64,000 nucleotides of DNA from Microcystis aeruginosa W13-11 (GTDB lineage: Bacteria; Cyanobacteriota; Cyanobacteriia; Cyanobacteriales; Microcystaceae), in assembly GCA_009995705.1 (NCBI GenBank), contig JAADBR010000002.1:52522-116521 (forward strand), given 5' to 3'. This document shows positions 37,652 to 46,264 of this stretch, in pieces. Made by a program: the position numbers and the translations under genes. Under the pieces are notes generated by a model, which worked only from the letters and a program-made list of their open reading frames with translations, was not told the DNA's origin and did not search any database. Position 1 is the stretch's first letter. Each line of letters starts with the position of its first letter.

Positions 37652-38968
37652 ATGTTAACATCGCTGACTCTTCGGAATTTCAAAAGCTATCAGGAGGCAA
37701 CCTTGTCTCTAGCACCCATCACCTTTTTAATCGGTGCTAATGCGTCAGGGAAAAGTAATGCACTAGAAGCAATTCGCTTACTTTCGTGGTTAGCGAAAGG
37801 TAGCAGGTTAGATGACATTGAACGCAATATTCAAAGTGGGAATGCAATTGCTCGTGGACAATTGATCGATCTTTTCGGTGTAGAAAAACAGTATTTTACC
37901 TTGGAAACACACATTGATAAAGCTCCCGATGGTTGGACTGATTTTGAGATTGAAATTGAGCTATTATCAGACCGACTTATTATAAGCGGAGAAAGTGTCA
38001 GTAAAGCTAGTAAAGATCAGGAATTAACACTTTACAAAATTGATGGCGATCCCAACTCACACACCGATGAAATTAGTGTGATGTATAACAATTTTAAGAA
38101 AGGCAAAAATAAGCCCCATATACCTTGCTCTAACCGACAAGCTATTTTTTATCAATTAGAAACTCCCAGTCGGTTCCAGCAAAGTCATACTCAATCACAA
38201 AAAATTATTCCAGCAGTTAATAAAGTAATTCGAGAAACCTTGAGAAATATTGTCTTTCTTAATCCTCGTCCAGCAGTAATGCGGGATTATGCTTACGCTA
38301 AAGATGATGATATTAAAGAAGATGGCTCTAACCTTTCTAGTGTTCTTTATGCAGTTTGTCAGCAGGGAGAGACTCAAAAAAACAAGTTGCTTGACTTCAT
38401 TCGTTTATTACCAGAACAGGATATTACCGATATTGACTTTATCATTACAGACCGCAACGATGTTATGGTGAGACTAATAGAGTCTTTTGGGAACAAAAAA
38501 CATCAGATAGATGCTCCTTTGTTGTCTGAGGGTACTCTGAGAGTTTTAGCGATTGCCGCAACTCTACTAAGTGTAAATCCTGGAACTTTCGTAATTATTG
38601 AAGAGATCGATAATGGTGTTCATCCCAGTCGTGCAGATAATTTAGTTAAGCAAATTCGGGAGATCGCCTTAGAAAGAAAACTGAGGGTACTGATCACTTC
38701 CCATAACCCGGCGTTACTAGATGCAGTACCCGATAGTGATATTGGAAATGTACTTTGTTGTTACCGAGATCCGCAAGCAGGAGATAGTCGTATTGTCCGA
38801 TTAGCTGATTTAGAGCGTTTCCCCGAATTAATTGTGCAGGGAACTCTTGGTCAGTTGATGAATAAACAAGTATTAGATAAGTTCTTAAAGGATAAGTCCA
38901 CAGCAGAACAACGTCAACAAAACGCGCTAAGTTGGTTAGAGCAATTAAAACAGGGAGAAGTAGCCTGA
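37652..38968 (+). CDS. AAA15/OLD-like ATPase (defence-type, two-gene unit with PIN-like gene)
   Basis: A 438-residue SMC/ABC-like AAA ATPase: N-terminal LTLRNFKSYQEATLSL, Walker A GANASGKSN (about residues 29-37), signature LLSEGTLRVLAIA, Walker B FVIIEEIDNGVHPS and switch His in LITSHNPALL. There is no TOPRIM domain, so it is not an OLD nuclease itself. The stop overlaps the next gene start (TGATG), giving strict coupling to a PIN-like nuclease. Analogous pairs (AAA ATPase plus nuclease) are anti-phage systems. ATG 37652 is preferred over GTG 37643. Confidence 0.85.
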   Translation: MLTSLTLRNFKSYQEATLSLAPITFLIGANASGKSNALEAIRLLSWLAKGSRLDDIERNIQSGNAIARGQLIDLFGVEKQYFTLETHIDKAPDGWTDFEIEIELLSDRLIISGESVSKASKDQELTLYKIDGDPNSHTDEISVMYNNFKKGKNKPHIPCSNRQAIFYQLETPSRFQQSHTQSQKIIPAVNKVIRETLRNIVFLNPRPAVMRDYAYAKDDDIKEDGSNLSSVLYAVCQQGETQKNKLLDFIRLLPEQDITDIDFIITDRNDVMVRLIESFGNKKHQIDAPLLSEGTLRVLAIAATLLSVNPGTFVIIEEIDNGVHPSRADNLVKQIREIALERKLRVLITSHNPALLDAVPDSDIGNVLCCYRDPQAGDSRIVRLADLERFPELIVQGTLGQLMNKQVLDKFLKDKSTAEQRQQNALSWLEQLKQGEVA

Positions 38969-39429
38969 TGGGAGCTATTTGCCTAATCGATACTTCGATC
39001 TTTTTAGAGATACTTAATGTCCCCCAAAAGGCGAGTCAATCTGAGTTAATATTTCAAGAGTTAAAAGAGAAAATTGAAGCTAAAGAATCTCTTTTTTTGC
39101 CAATGGCGACTATTCTGGAAACGGGCAATTATATTGCCCAAAATGGAGATGGCAATCAGCGACGTACTTGTGCAGAAAAATTTGTAGATCAGGTTACACA
39201 AGCTCTTGAAGGAAAATCTCCCTTCACCCCCATTAATTTTCTAAAGGAAGAAGACCTGCAAGGATGGTTAACAGAGTTTCCTGATCAAGGGATGCAAGGT
39301 AGGGGACTGGGAGACCTTTCTATCATTCATGATTGGCAAAGAATTTGTGATCAAAATCTAGACCGCCGCGTCTATATATGGTCTTTGGACAAACACCTTA
39401 AAAGTTACAATCGGCCACCGAAGTTATGA
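38968..39429 (+). CDS. PIN-like nuclease partner of the AAA ATPase
   Basis: A 153-residue protein beginning MGAICLIDTSIFLEILNVP, with Asp8 as first metal ligand, Glu in TILETGNYIA (about 52), Asp in GLGDLSIIHDW (about 121) and Asp in WSLDKHLKSY. This set of acidic residues is the PIN nuclease pattern, but it is not a standard VapC. Start ATG overlaps the ATPase stop by one base. It is likely the effector held in check or loaded by the ATPase; this is inference. Confidence 0.72.
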   Translation: MGAICLIDTSIFLEILNVPQKASQSELIFQELKEKIEAKESLFLPMATILETGNYIAQNGDGNQRRTCAEKFVDQVTQALEGKSPFTPINFLKEEDLQGWLTEFPDQGMQGRGLGDLSIIHDWQRICDQNLDRRVYIWSLDKHLKSYNRPPKL

Positions 39430-39776
39430 GTAATTCACTACGGATTTACTTCTAATAATCGATTTGTATTTTAAAAGGTGGAGATTTAATTATTGGATTT
39501 CCCCCTTGAGAAAAGGCCATAACCCGTGCTGTATCTGAATGTGCCGTTACTGGGTACAAATTAAGGGAACCCCGAATAAATCTAACGCCTTTTATTGCCC
39601 AGGAAAATTACGATTACGGAATTTTCCCCTAAAATTCCCCCACTCACCTATAAGTGAATATTATAATAAACATGGGTACACCCAGGAAAATCAACGGCTG
39701 TGTCCCTGGGTCGGGGTTGGGGAACTGGGGAGAAAAAAGCTGGTAAAATGACTCTAGGCAACCTTAAGAAGAATTC
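39430..39776. other. Intergenic region before ycf4
   Basis: No gene or repeat could be supported. The last 60 bp before ycf4 (AAATGACTCTAGGCAACC) probably hold the promoter and leader. Confidence 0.4.
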
Positions 39777-40343
39777 ATGAAAGCGCAAACAACAAGTAAA
39801 GATAGCCTGATCCTGCGGCAAGAAGTAGTGGGAGCGCGTCGCCCTAGTAACTATTTTTGGGCTGTAATCGTCTCTATTGGCGGTCTAGGGTTTCTCCTTG
39901 CCGGTCTTTCCAGTTATTTGAAGGTCAATCTACTTCTCGTTAGCGATACCAGTGCCTTACAATTTATTCCCCAAGGGGTCGCCCTCCTCTTTTATGGCAC
40001 TGCGGGGACCCTTTTAGCCATCTATCTCTGGTTATCTCTCCTCTGGAATGTCGGAGGTGGTTACAACGAGTTTAATAAGGAAACTGGCAAACTTAAAATC
40101 TTTCGTTGGGGCTACCCCGGCAAAAATCGTCGCGTTGATCTCGATTGGCCCCTCGAAGATGTGCAAGCTGTGCGGGCCGAAGTGCGAGAAGGACTCAACC
40201 CGAAACGGGAACTATTCCTGCGGATTAAACAGCGTCGCGATATTCCTTTAACTCGCGTCGGTGATCCGATGTCCCTCTCGGAACTGGAAAATCAAGGAGC
40301 GGAACTCGCTCGTTTTCTGGAAATTCCTCTAGAGGGATTGTAG
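39777..40343 (+). CDS. ycf4: Photosystem I assembly protein Ycf4
   Basis: A 188-residue thylakoid protein with two membrane helices (FWAVIVSIGGLGFLLAGLSS and LLFYGTAGTLLAIYLWLSLL) and a conserved soluble domain (LKIFRWGYPGKNRRVDLDW). It helps assemble photosystem I subunits. Complete and typical in length. Confidence 0.96.
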   Translation: MKAQTTSKDSLILRQEVVGARRPSNYFWAVIVSIGGLGFLLAGLSSYLKVNLLLVSDTSALQFIPQGVALLFYGTAGTLLAIYLWLSLLWNVGGGYNEFNKETGKLKIFRWGYPGKNRRVDLDWPLEDVQAVRAEVREGLNPKRELFLRIKQRRDIPLTRVGDPMSLSELENQGAELARFLEIPLEGL

Positions 40344-40371
40344 GCCTTTTTTCGCTCTTTTTGGCTATAAA

Positions 40372-41109
40372 ATGATGAAGATAACAAAATCTGGCTGGTT
40401 GTCTGTGGTTTGTGTTTTTTTAATCACAACTACGACGCTTTTTGGCTGTTCTTCCCCAGAAGCTAACTCCACCCCCGATAATTCTAGTATCACCCAAACC
40501 TCTCAACCTGCCAGTTCGGGCAGTGTCAACATGGATAATTACAAACCCCGCTTAGATGGAACTGCTGTCGTCGAGATGATTATCAAAGGTAACCCGGTAA
40601 CGATCGAAATTGATGGCAATGCGGCCCCAGTTACTGCCGGTAACTTTGTGGATCTGGTGGAGAGAGGTTTTTATAATGGTTTAACTTTCCATCGCGTGGT
40701 TACAGAACCGCAGCCTTTTGTCGCCCAAGGTGGTGATCCCCAGGGTCGCGGAACTGGTGGTTTTGTCGATCCAGAAACCAAGCAACCCCGTTATGTTCCC
40801 CTGGAAATTCTCCTTAAAGACGAAAAAGAGCCGATTTATGGGAAATCAATCGGTCAACAGGCCACGTCGCGCACTCCTATCGTCGCTTTACCCCATAAAC
40901 GCGGTGCGATCGCGATGGCCCGTTCTCAACAGCCTAATTCCGCTTCTTCTCAGTTTTATTTTGCCCTGTCGGATATCAATTTCCTTGATGGTGATTATGC
41001 CGTTTTTGGTTATGTCACTAAGGGAATGGAAGTGATCGATACCATTAAACAAGGGGATAAAATTGACTCGGCCAAAGTTATTTCCGGAGCGGAAAACCTG
41101 AAAAAATAG
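40372..41109 (+). CDS. Cyclophilin-type peptidyl-prolyl isomerase, lipoprotein
   Basis: A 245-residue protein. The N-terminal signal ends in the lipobox LFGC (about residue 26), then a Ser/Thr-rich linker and a cyclophilin domain: FVDLVERGFYNGLTFHRVV, FVAQGGDPQGRGTGG, and SASSQFYFALSD. It should fold proline-containing proteins outside the cytoplasm or in the thylakoid lumen. It is 28 bp after ycf4 and may be co-transcribed. Confidence 0.92.
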   Translation: MMKITKSGWLSVVCVFLITTTTLFGCSSPEANSTPDNSSITQTSQPASSGSVNMDNYKPRLDGTAVVEMIIKGNPVTIEIDGNAAPVTAGNFVDLVERGFYNGLTFHRVVTEPQPFVAQGGDPQGRGTGGFVDPETKQPRYVPLEILLKDEKEPIYGKSIGQQATSRTPIVALPHKRGAIAMARSQQPNSASSQFYFALSDINFLDGDYAVFGYVTKGMEVIDTIKQGDKIDSAKVISGAENLKK

Positions 41110-41115
41110 CGATCA

Positions 41116-41169
41116 GATTGGGTGGGTTCGCGGGACGATAATTTAGTCTTTGTCCTAACCCACCCAATC
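41116..41169 (+). terminator. Hairpin after the cyclophilin gene
   Basis: A perfect 13-bp stem (GATTGGGTGGGTT with AACCCACCCAATC) encloses a loop of 28 nt. There is no T-tract, so the termination role is probable but not certain; the sequence type also recurs elsewhere as GTTGGGTT palindromes. Confidence 0.6.
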
Positions 41170-41207
41170 ATTTAATATTCCGATACCTGATAACTGATAA
41201 CTGATAA

Positions 41208-42332
41208 ATGAATGTTGTAGTGACGGGAATTGGGTTGATCAGTTCTCTGGGAAATTTAAGTCAGAGTTGGCAAAGATTACTAGAGGGCAAAACTGGTATA
41301 ACTAGGCAACAACCCTTTTCTGATTTACCCGCTTTACCCTTGGGTTTAATCGGTCACAAACCAGCATTTTTAGAGGATTTAACCAAAATTGCTCTGATTG
41401 CTGCCCTCGAAGATGCGAAATTAACCTCTCCCTTAAAGGATTGTGGTGTCACTATCGGTTCTAGTCGCGGTTGTCAGGGTTTATGGGAACGGATGGCAGC
41501 GACGGGAATAGTAGAAAACTGGTTAGATAGTTTACCCGATCGCGCCTCGGTATTGACCGCTAGATTGATAGAAACTGGCGCCCCAGTTCTAGCACCTATG
41601 GCGGCCTGTGCCACGGCTATCTGGTCGATCGCCCAGGGTGTAGAATTAATCAAAATGGGAGAATGCGATCGAGTTTTAGCCGGGGCGATCGAAACCCCGA
41701 TCACTCCCTTAACTTTGGTGGGATTTGAACAGATGGGAGCTTTGGCGAAAACGGGCTGTTATCCTTTTGATATAGCTAGGGAGGGCTTGGTTTTGGGGGA
41801 AGGTGGCGCGATTTTAGTCCTTGAATCGGAGAAACGGGCTTTAAGCAGAAATGCCCCCATCTACGGGCAAATTTTGGGCTATGGTTTTAGCTGTGATGCC
41901 GATCATCTTAGCGCCCCGGCGGTGGATAATCGTAGTGCTACCAAAGCCGTAGAACTATGTTTGCACAGAAGTCAATTAAGAAAAGATGAAATTAATTACA
42001 TTCACGCCCACGGCACTAGCACGCTTTTAAACGATGAACGGGAGGCAAACCTGATCGCCAGCATTTTTGGGTCGCAAGTGGCTGTAAGCTCGACAAAAGG
42101 CGCAACAGGACACACTTTAGGGGCTTCGGGGGCGTTAGGTGTGGCTTTTTGTTTAATGGCCCTGAAAAATCAGCTAATTCCCCCCTGTGTCGGTGTGCGC
42201 GAGTCGCCTTTTCAATTAAATTTAATTAGATCGGCTGTTAATTTTTCCCTGCACAATTGTCTCTGTCTTAGTTTCGGTTTCGGAGGACAAAATGCAGCCA
42301 TCGCATTGGGGAAGTTTTTCAGTGATCAATGA
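41208..42332 (+). CDS. Beta-ketoacyl-ACP synthase (KAS II-like)
   Basis: A 374-residue thiolase-fold condensing enzyme. The active-site Cys lies in PMAACATAIW (about residue 132), the two His in HAHGTSTLLND and GATGHTLGASG, and the C-terminal FGFGGQNAAIAL is typical. It is about 40 residues shorter than FabF and more diverged, so it may be an additional synthase rather than the main FabF. Substrate unknown. Confidence 0.87.
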   Translation: MNVVVTGIGLISSLGNLSQSWQRLLEGKTGITRQQPFSDLPALPLGLIGHKPAFLEDLTKIALIAALEDAKLTSPLKDCGVTIGSSRGCQGLWERMAATGIVENWLDSLPDRASVLTARLIETGAPVLAPMAACATAIWSIAQGVELIKMGECDRVLAGAIETPITPLTLVGFEQMGALAKTGCYPFDIAREGLVLGEGGAILVLESEKRALSRNAPIYGQILGYGFSCDADHLSAPAVDNRSATKAVELCLHRSQLRKDEINYIHAHGTSTLLNDEREANLIASIFGSQVAVSSTKGATGHTLGASGALGVAFCLMALKNQLIPPCVGVRESPFQLNLIRSAVNFSLHNCLCLSFGFGGQNAAIALGKFFSDQ

Positions 42333-42722
42333 TCAGTGACCAGTTCTTTCCTTGCTGGTCTCTGCATTTTTAAGAAAACTTAACAATTATGGGCGAAATT
42401 TTGCTTGCTTTTGTCGGGAGATTTTGAGATAATTTTTTTAAAAGATTTTATTCATTATGGAAATATTAAAGTCCACGAAAATTTGCACGGATTACCATTA
42501 TAAGAAAAGTATAGCACAAGGCGCTGCCAAAGTCAAGTCCTTTCTTATTACTTATGGGTGCGAATTTCTAGGAGTCAAAAAGGGCGCTAGTGGGGGTGGT
42601 AGGTGTTGGGGAGATTTTTCAGTGATCAGCGATCGGTAAACAAAGACGGTGGGAAACTTCTTATTTAATACTGCTCACTTAATATATACTGCTCACTTAA
42701 AACTGACTCCTGATAACTGATT
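42333..42722. other. Intergenic region before dnaG
   Basis: Contains a duplicated word (ACTGCTCACTTAA) and the short CAGTGATCAG-type runs seen across the window. A 60-codon frame at 42457 lacks protein features. Nothing else was recognised. Confidence 0.4.
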
Positions 42723-44603
42723 ATGGATACACCGAGACTACATCCAGATACGATCGAAGAAGTTAAACAAAGAATTGATATTGTGGATTTAATTTCCGAG
42801 AGAGTCGTCCTCAAAAAAAGGGGAAGGGAATACGTCGGTTTATGTCCCTTTCACGAGGAAAAATCCCCTAGTTTTACGGTTAGTCCTGCCAAACAAATGT
42901 ATTACTGTTTTGGCTGTGGTGCGGGGGGAAACGGGATTAAATTTTTCATGGAAGTGGGGAAACAATCTTTTAGTGAAGTGGTTTTCGATCTTGCTAGAAG
43001 GTATCAAATCCCGATTAAAACTCTAGCAGTAGAACAGCGTCAGGAATTAGAACAGCAATTATCCCTCAAGGAACAATTATACGAGATAATGGCCGTGGCG
43101 GTGAGTTTTTATCAACACGCCCTTAGTCAACCTCAAGGGGAAAAAGCGTTAGATTATCTCAAGGTACAACGACAACTAACTGCGGAAACTATCGCAACTT
43201 TTCAACTGGGATATTCTCCAGAAGGTTGGGAAACGCTCTATCGTTATTTGGTGGAACAAAAGCGCTATCCTGTGGCTTTAGTGGCACAAGCAGGATTAAT
43301 TAAAGCGCGTCAAAATGGTAGTGGTTATTACGATCAATTTCGAGATCGTTTAATGATTCCTATTTTTGATAGTCAAGGACGTGCGATCGCTTTTGGTAGT
43401 CGTAGTTTAGGTGATGAACAACCAAAGTATCTAAATTCTCCCGATACCCCTCTATTTGAAAAAGGAAAAACTCTCTTTGCTCTCGATCGAGCTAAACAGG
43501 CAATTATTCAGCAAGATTTAGCGATAGTTGTCGAGGGTTATTTTGATGCAATCGCTCTCCATGCTGCCGGTATTAATAATGTGGTTGCCTGTTTAGGAAC
43601 AGCTTTAAGTCAAGAGCAAATTAAGCTACTTTTGCGCTATAGTGAAAGTAAACAAATAATCTTTAATTTTGATGCCGATCAAGCGGGAATTAAAGCGACA
43701 CAAAGGGCAATCGAGGAAATTAACTCCCTAGTTTATTCGGGACAAGTTAACCTAAAAATCCTCAATCTTCCCGATGGTAAAGATGCCGATGAATTTCTTA
43801 AATCTCGTGCTGGCGGGGTGAATAGTTATCAAGAATTAATCGAAAAATCTCCTTTTTGGATTGATTGGCAAATCTCGCAAATATTGATGAACAAAGATTT
43901 AAAACAGGGAATACATTTTCAACAAGTGTCTAGCAGTATGGTGAGTTTACTACAAAAGTTAATTGATGGCAATCAACGGACTTTTTATCTAGATTATTGT
44001 GCTGAAATTTTGGCTCAAAAAGATGCTACTCGTTTGCCATATATTTTAAAGAATCTCTCTAAACAGGTTAATAAACCTCAAGGAAAATCTCCAGCAATTA
44101 AGAGGAAAAATATTTTAGATAAATACGAAAAAAATGGCACAGAAAAAGCCGAATGGTTATTATTATTAATCTATCTCCATTCTTCCGAATATCGAGGGCT
44201 AATTTGTGAACTTTTGGATGAAAAAGATTTAATTTTTAATGTCCCTAATTATCGTTGGTTATGGCAAGTAATTTTAGAGTTAGAAACCCAAATTACTAAC
44301 CCAAGAGATTTGATGTCATCTTTACAGAATCATTTATTGATGATAACTACAGACAAAAATCGTGATTTTAATTCTTTATTTCACTTAAATGAACATACCA
44401 GTCAGGAAATTTTGCAACCAGAAGAACAAATTAAAGATGCTATTATAGCTATGGAAAAAATTAGTTTAATGGAATATCGTCGCTACTGTCAAGAACAATT
44501 AATTAATGATCTCGACAGCAATCAACGGGAATTTTATCAGCAGGAATTCTATCAAACTGTTAATAAATTAATCGAAATTGATCCTCACTACCAACAAGCT
44601 TAA
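42723..44603 (+). CDS. dnaG: DNA primase DnaG
   Basis: A 626-residue primase that makes RNA primers for replication. The CHC2-type zinc-binding motif is CPFHEEKSPSF followed by YYCFGCGAGGN (about 41-66). The Toprim core has the Glu in VVEGYFDAIAL and DxD in FNFDADQAG. The C-terminal helicase-binding region is diverged but full length. Confidence 0.96.
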   Translation: MDTPRLHPDTIEEVKQRIDIVDLISERVVLKKRGREYVGLCPFHEEKSPSFTVSPAKQMYYCFGCGAGGNGIKFFMEVGKQSFSEVVFDLARRYQIPIKTLAVEQRQELEQQLSLKEQLYEIMAVAVSFYQHALSQPQGEKALDYLKVQRQLTAETIATFQLGYSPEGWETLYRYLVEQKRYPVALVAQAGLIKARQNGSGYYDQFRDRLMIPIFDSQGRAIAFGSRSLGDEQPKYLNSPDTPLFEKGKTLFALDRAKQAIIQQDLAIVVEGYFDAIALHAAGINNVVACLGTALSQEQIKLLLRYSESKQIIFNFDADQAGIKATQRAIEEINSLVYSGQVNLKILNLPDGKDADEFLKSRAGGVNSYQELIEKSPFWIDWQISQILMNKDLKQGIHFQQVSSSMVSLLQKLIDGNQRTFYLDYCAEILAQKDATRLPYILKNLSKQVNKPQGKSPAIKRKNILDKYEKNGTEKAEWLLLLIYLHSSEYRGLICELLDEKDLIFNVPNYRWLWQVILELETQITNPRDLMSSLQNHLLMITTDKNRDFNSLFHLNEHTSQEILQPEEQIKDAIIAMEKISLMEYRRYCQEQLINDLDSNQREFYQQEFYQTVNKLIEIDPHYQQA

Positions 44604-44606
44604 GTA

Positions 44607-44714
44607 GTTAGGTGTTAAAAACTGTCAGATCCCCCCGCCTATCGGCACCCCCCTTATCAAGGGGGGCAGGGGGGATCGAACCCAAAATCTATCTTCAATT
44701 TAATTATAATCAAC
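44607..44714. repeat. Interspersed repeat family E, copy 3 (inverted)
   Basis: Begins TAGTTAGGTGTTAAAAACTG and ends CTATCTTCAATTTAATTATA, the reverse complement of the 1328-1458 copy, with the same C-run/G-run core. It fills the gap between dnaG and the convergent LpxB-like gene and may serve as a terminator. Confidence 0.72.
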
Positions 44715-44734
44715 AAGCTTAATTCTCCGATTGA

Positions 44735-45973
44735 TTAGAAGCTAGACAGTTGTTCGGCAATAATAGATACTAACTTATCCACTGCTCCTGCTTGTCCGCG
44801 CACTGAGCGCAATTTTTGCCGGATAGCCTCTAATTGTTCGGGATTTTCTAGCCAGGATATAGCTATATTTGCCACCTCCTCTGGTTGTAATTCCCCTAAT
44901 AATTCCGGAACAATTTCGGCACCAGCCCAAATGTTTGGCCAAGCATATAAACGCTTTTTTCGCAACATATAGAGATTAATTATCTTAGCAAATAAAGAAC
45001 CCACCCCCGGCAGTTGGGCTAATAAACCGGGTAAACCGTCCCAAGTTCTCATCGCGTCTAGTTGCTGAGTCGGTAGTAAAATAATCATCGGGATTGCCAG
45101 CGCCCCTAATTCGGCAGTATTAGCTCCCACCGTAGTTAAAGCTAAATGACAGCGAGAAAGCTGGTTATAGGCGGGAAAATCGGTAATTAGGTCAACTTTT
45201 ACCCCCTTAGCTGTTTCTAAATAGGGTTTTTCACCGTTTTTTAATTGGGCAGCACTCCAACCGGTTTTAGTGATCATCGGATTATAGCTAGGATCGGCAA
45301 ATTTCGCTAAATAAGCTAAATTTAGGGTAGGAGCGACGGGAATTAAGAATTTAGTCTGGGGAGCCTGCTCGTGTATCTTTTCAGCAATGGCTAGGGTTAG
45401 GGGTACACCCTGGGCTAATTTTGAGGGTTTGGACCCCGGGAGGAGTGCAATTAAGGTAGTGTCATCGGGGGTGATAGCAGTGGGCAAATCCACCATTAAA
45501 TCACCGATAACAGTGAATTTATGCTGATATTGTTGGGGAATATTATTTAATACACTTGTATTCATCGCGGCAAAGCGATCAATCCCCCGATACCAACGCG
45601 CTTCCCATTCCGCATAGATAACGGTGCGATAACCCAAACGTTTACCGATGGTGAGGGCAAAAAATTGATCGCCCCCTAAAAATAAAACGATGCCCTTGGG
45701 GTGCCAATCCCAATTATCGGCGGTTTTTCCCCAGAAAAGAAAATTAAAGAAGTTTTCTGGCGACTGGACCCGATCGACCTCCGGATAATTCCTAACTACT
45801 GCCGTTTCCGCGCCCATAGAATGAGTACAAGGGGAAAGAATCACCGAAATTCGCAACAGCGATCGAGCTTCTGTTAAGTTTTGTCGCAATCTCTTGACAA
45901 CTGGACGCACCCATGTGGATATTTCTCCGGGACCATTGGAGAGAATGAGAAGATCAACTGGAGAATCAAACAT
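44735..45973 (-). CDS. LpxB-like glycosyltransferase (lipid-A-disaccharide synthase-related)
   Basis: A 412-residue protein of the cyanobacterial LpxB-related group. It begins with LLILSNGPGEISTWVRPVVK and has TLIALLPGSKPSKLAQG and the donor-site-like LALTTVGANTAELGALAIPM. It differs from true LpxB, so lipid A synthesis is not certain. A MITE (45981-46129) sits only 7 bp upstream of its start codon and must have replaced or supplied its leader. Confidence 0.82.
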   Translation of the reverse strand: MFDSPVDLLILSNGPGEISTWVRPVVKRLRQNLTEARSLLRISVILSPCTHSMGAETAVVRNYPEVDRVQSPENFFNFLFWGKTADNWDWHPKGIVLFLGGDQFFALTIGKRLGYRTVIYAEWEARWYRGIDRFAAMNTSVLNNIPQQYQHKFTVIGDLMVDLPTAITPDDTTLIALLPGSKPSKLAQGVPLTLAIAEKIHEQAPQTKFLIPVAPTLNLAYLAKFADPSYNPMITKTGWSAAQLKNGEKPYLETAKGVKVDLITDFPAYNQLSRCHLALTTVGANTAELGALAIPMIILLPTQQLDAMRTWDGLPGLLAQLPGVGSLFAKIINLYMLRKKRLYAWPNIWAGAEIVPELLGELQPEEVANIAISWLENPEQLEAIRQKLRSVRGQAGAVDKLVSIIAEQLSSF

Positions 45974-45980
45974 GATAAGT

Positions 45981-46129
45981 AGGGCTTGCTGAATAAAGGT
46001 GAAATGTAGGCAAGGTAAGGGTTTTGTGGCTTTTCTCGCGAAACAGGTGCAAGATTTTGAGAGAATCGTGCTTCAAAACCTTGCGTCTTCATCCCCGAAT
46101 GCTTCGCCCGTAATTTTTCAGCAAACCCT
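45981..46129. mobile_element. MITE family A, copy 3
   Basis: A 149-bp element, AGGGCTTGCTGAATAAA to TTTTTCAGCAAACCCT, with the 4-bp flanking duplication AAGT (45977-45980 and 46130-46133). Internally deleted relative to 11381-11596. It abuts a family C repeat on the other side. Confidence 0.87.
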
Positions 46130-46220
46130 AAGTAGTCGTGCGAAATTAATGTCTTGGTGAGGATAGGCAAAAGGCACTCATGCAAGGGGTGGTTAGATAT
46201 GTCTAATTAATTTTGCTTAG
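46130..46220. repeat. Interspersed repeat family C, copy 3 (inverted)
   Basis: Matches the reverse complement of 18671-18760 (for example GTGAGGATAGGCAAAAGGCA and TAATTAATTTTGCTTAGG). Directly adjoins MITE A copy 3. Confidence 0.65.
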
Positions 46221-46264
46221 GTAGTTATCAAGTAAAAGTAAAAAGTTCCCTGTTGCGGTGTTGC

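Noticed and set aside
42457..42639. A 60-codon frame before dnaG
   Set aside because: No ribosome site or family pattern, and it overlaps simple repeats.
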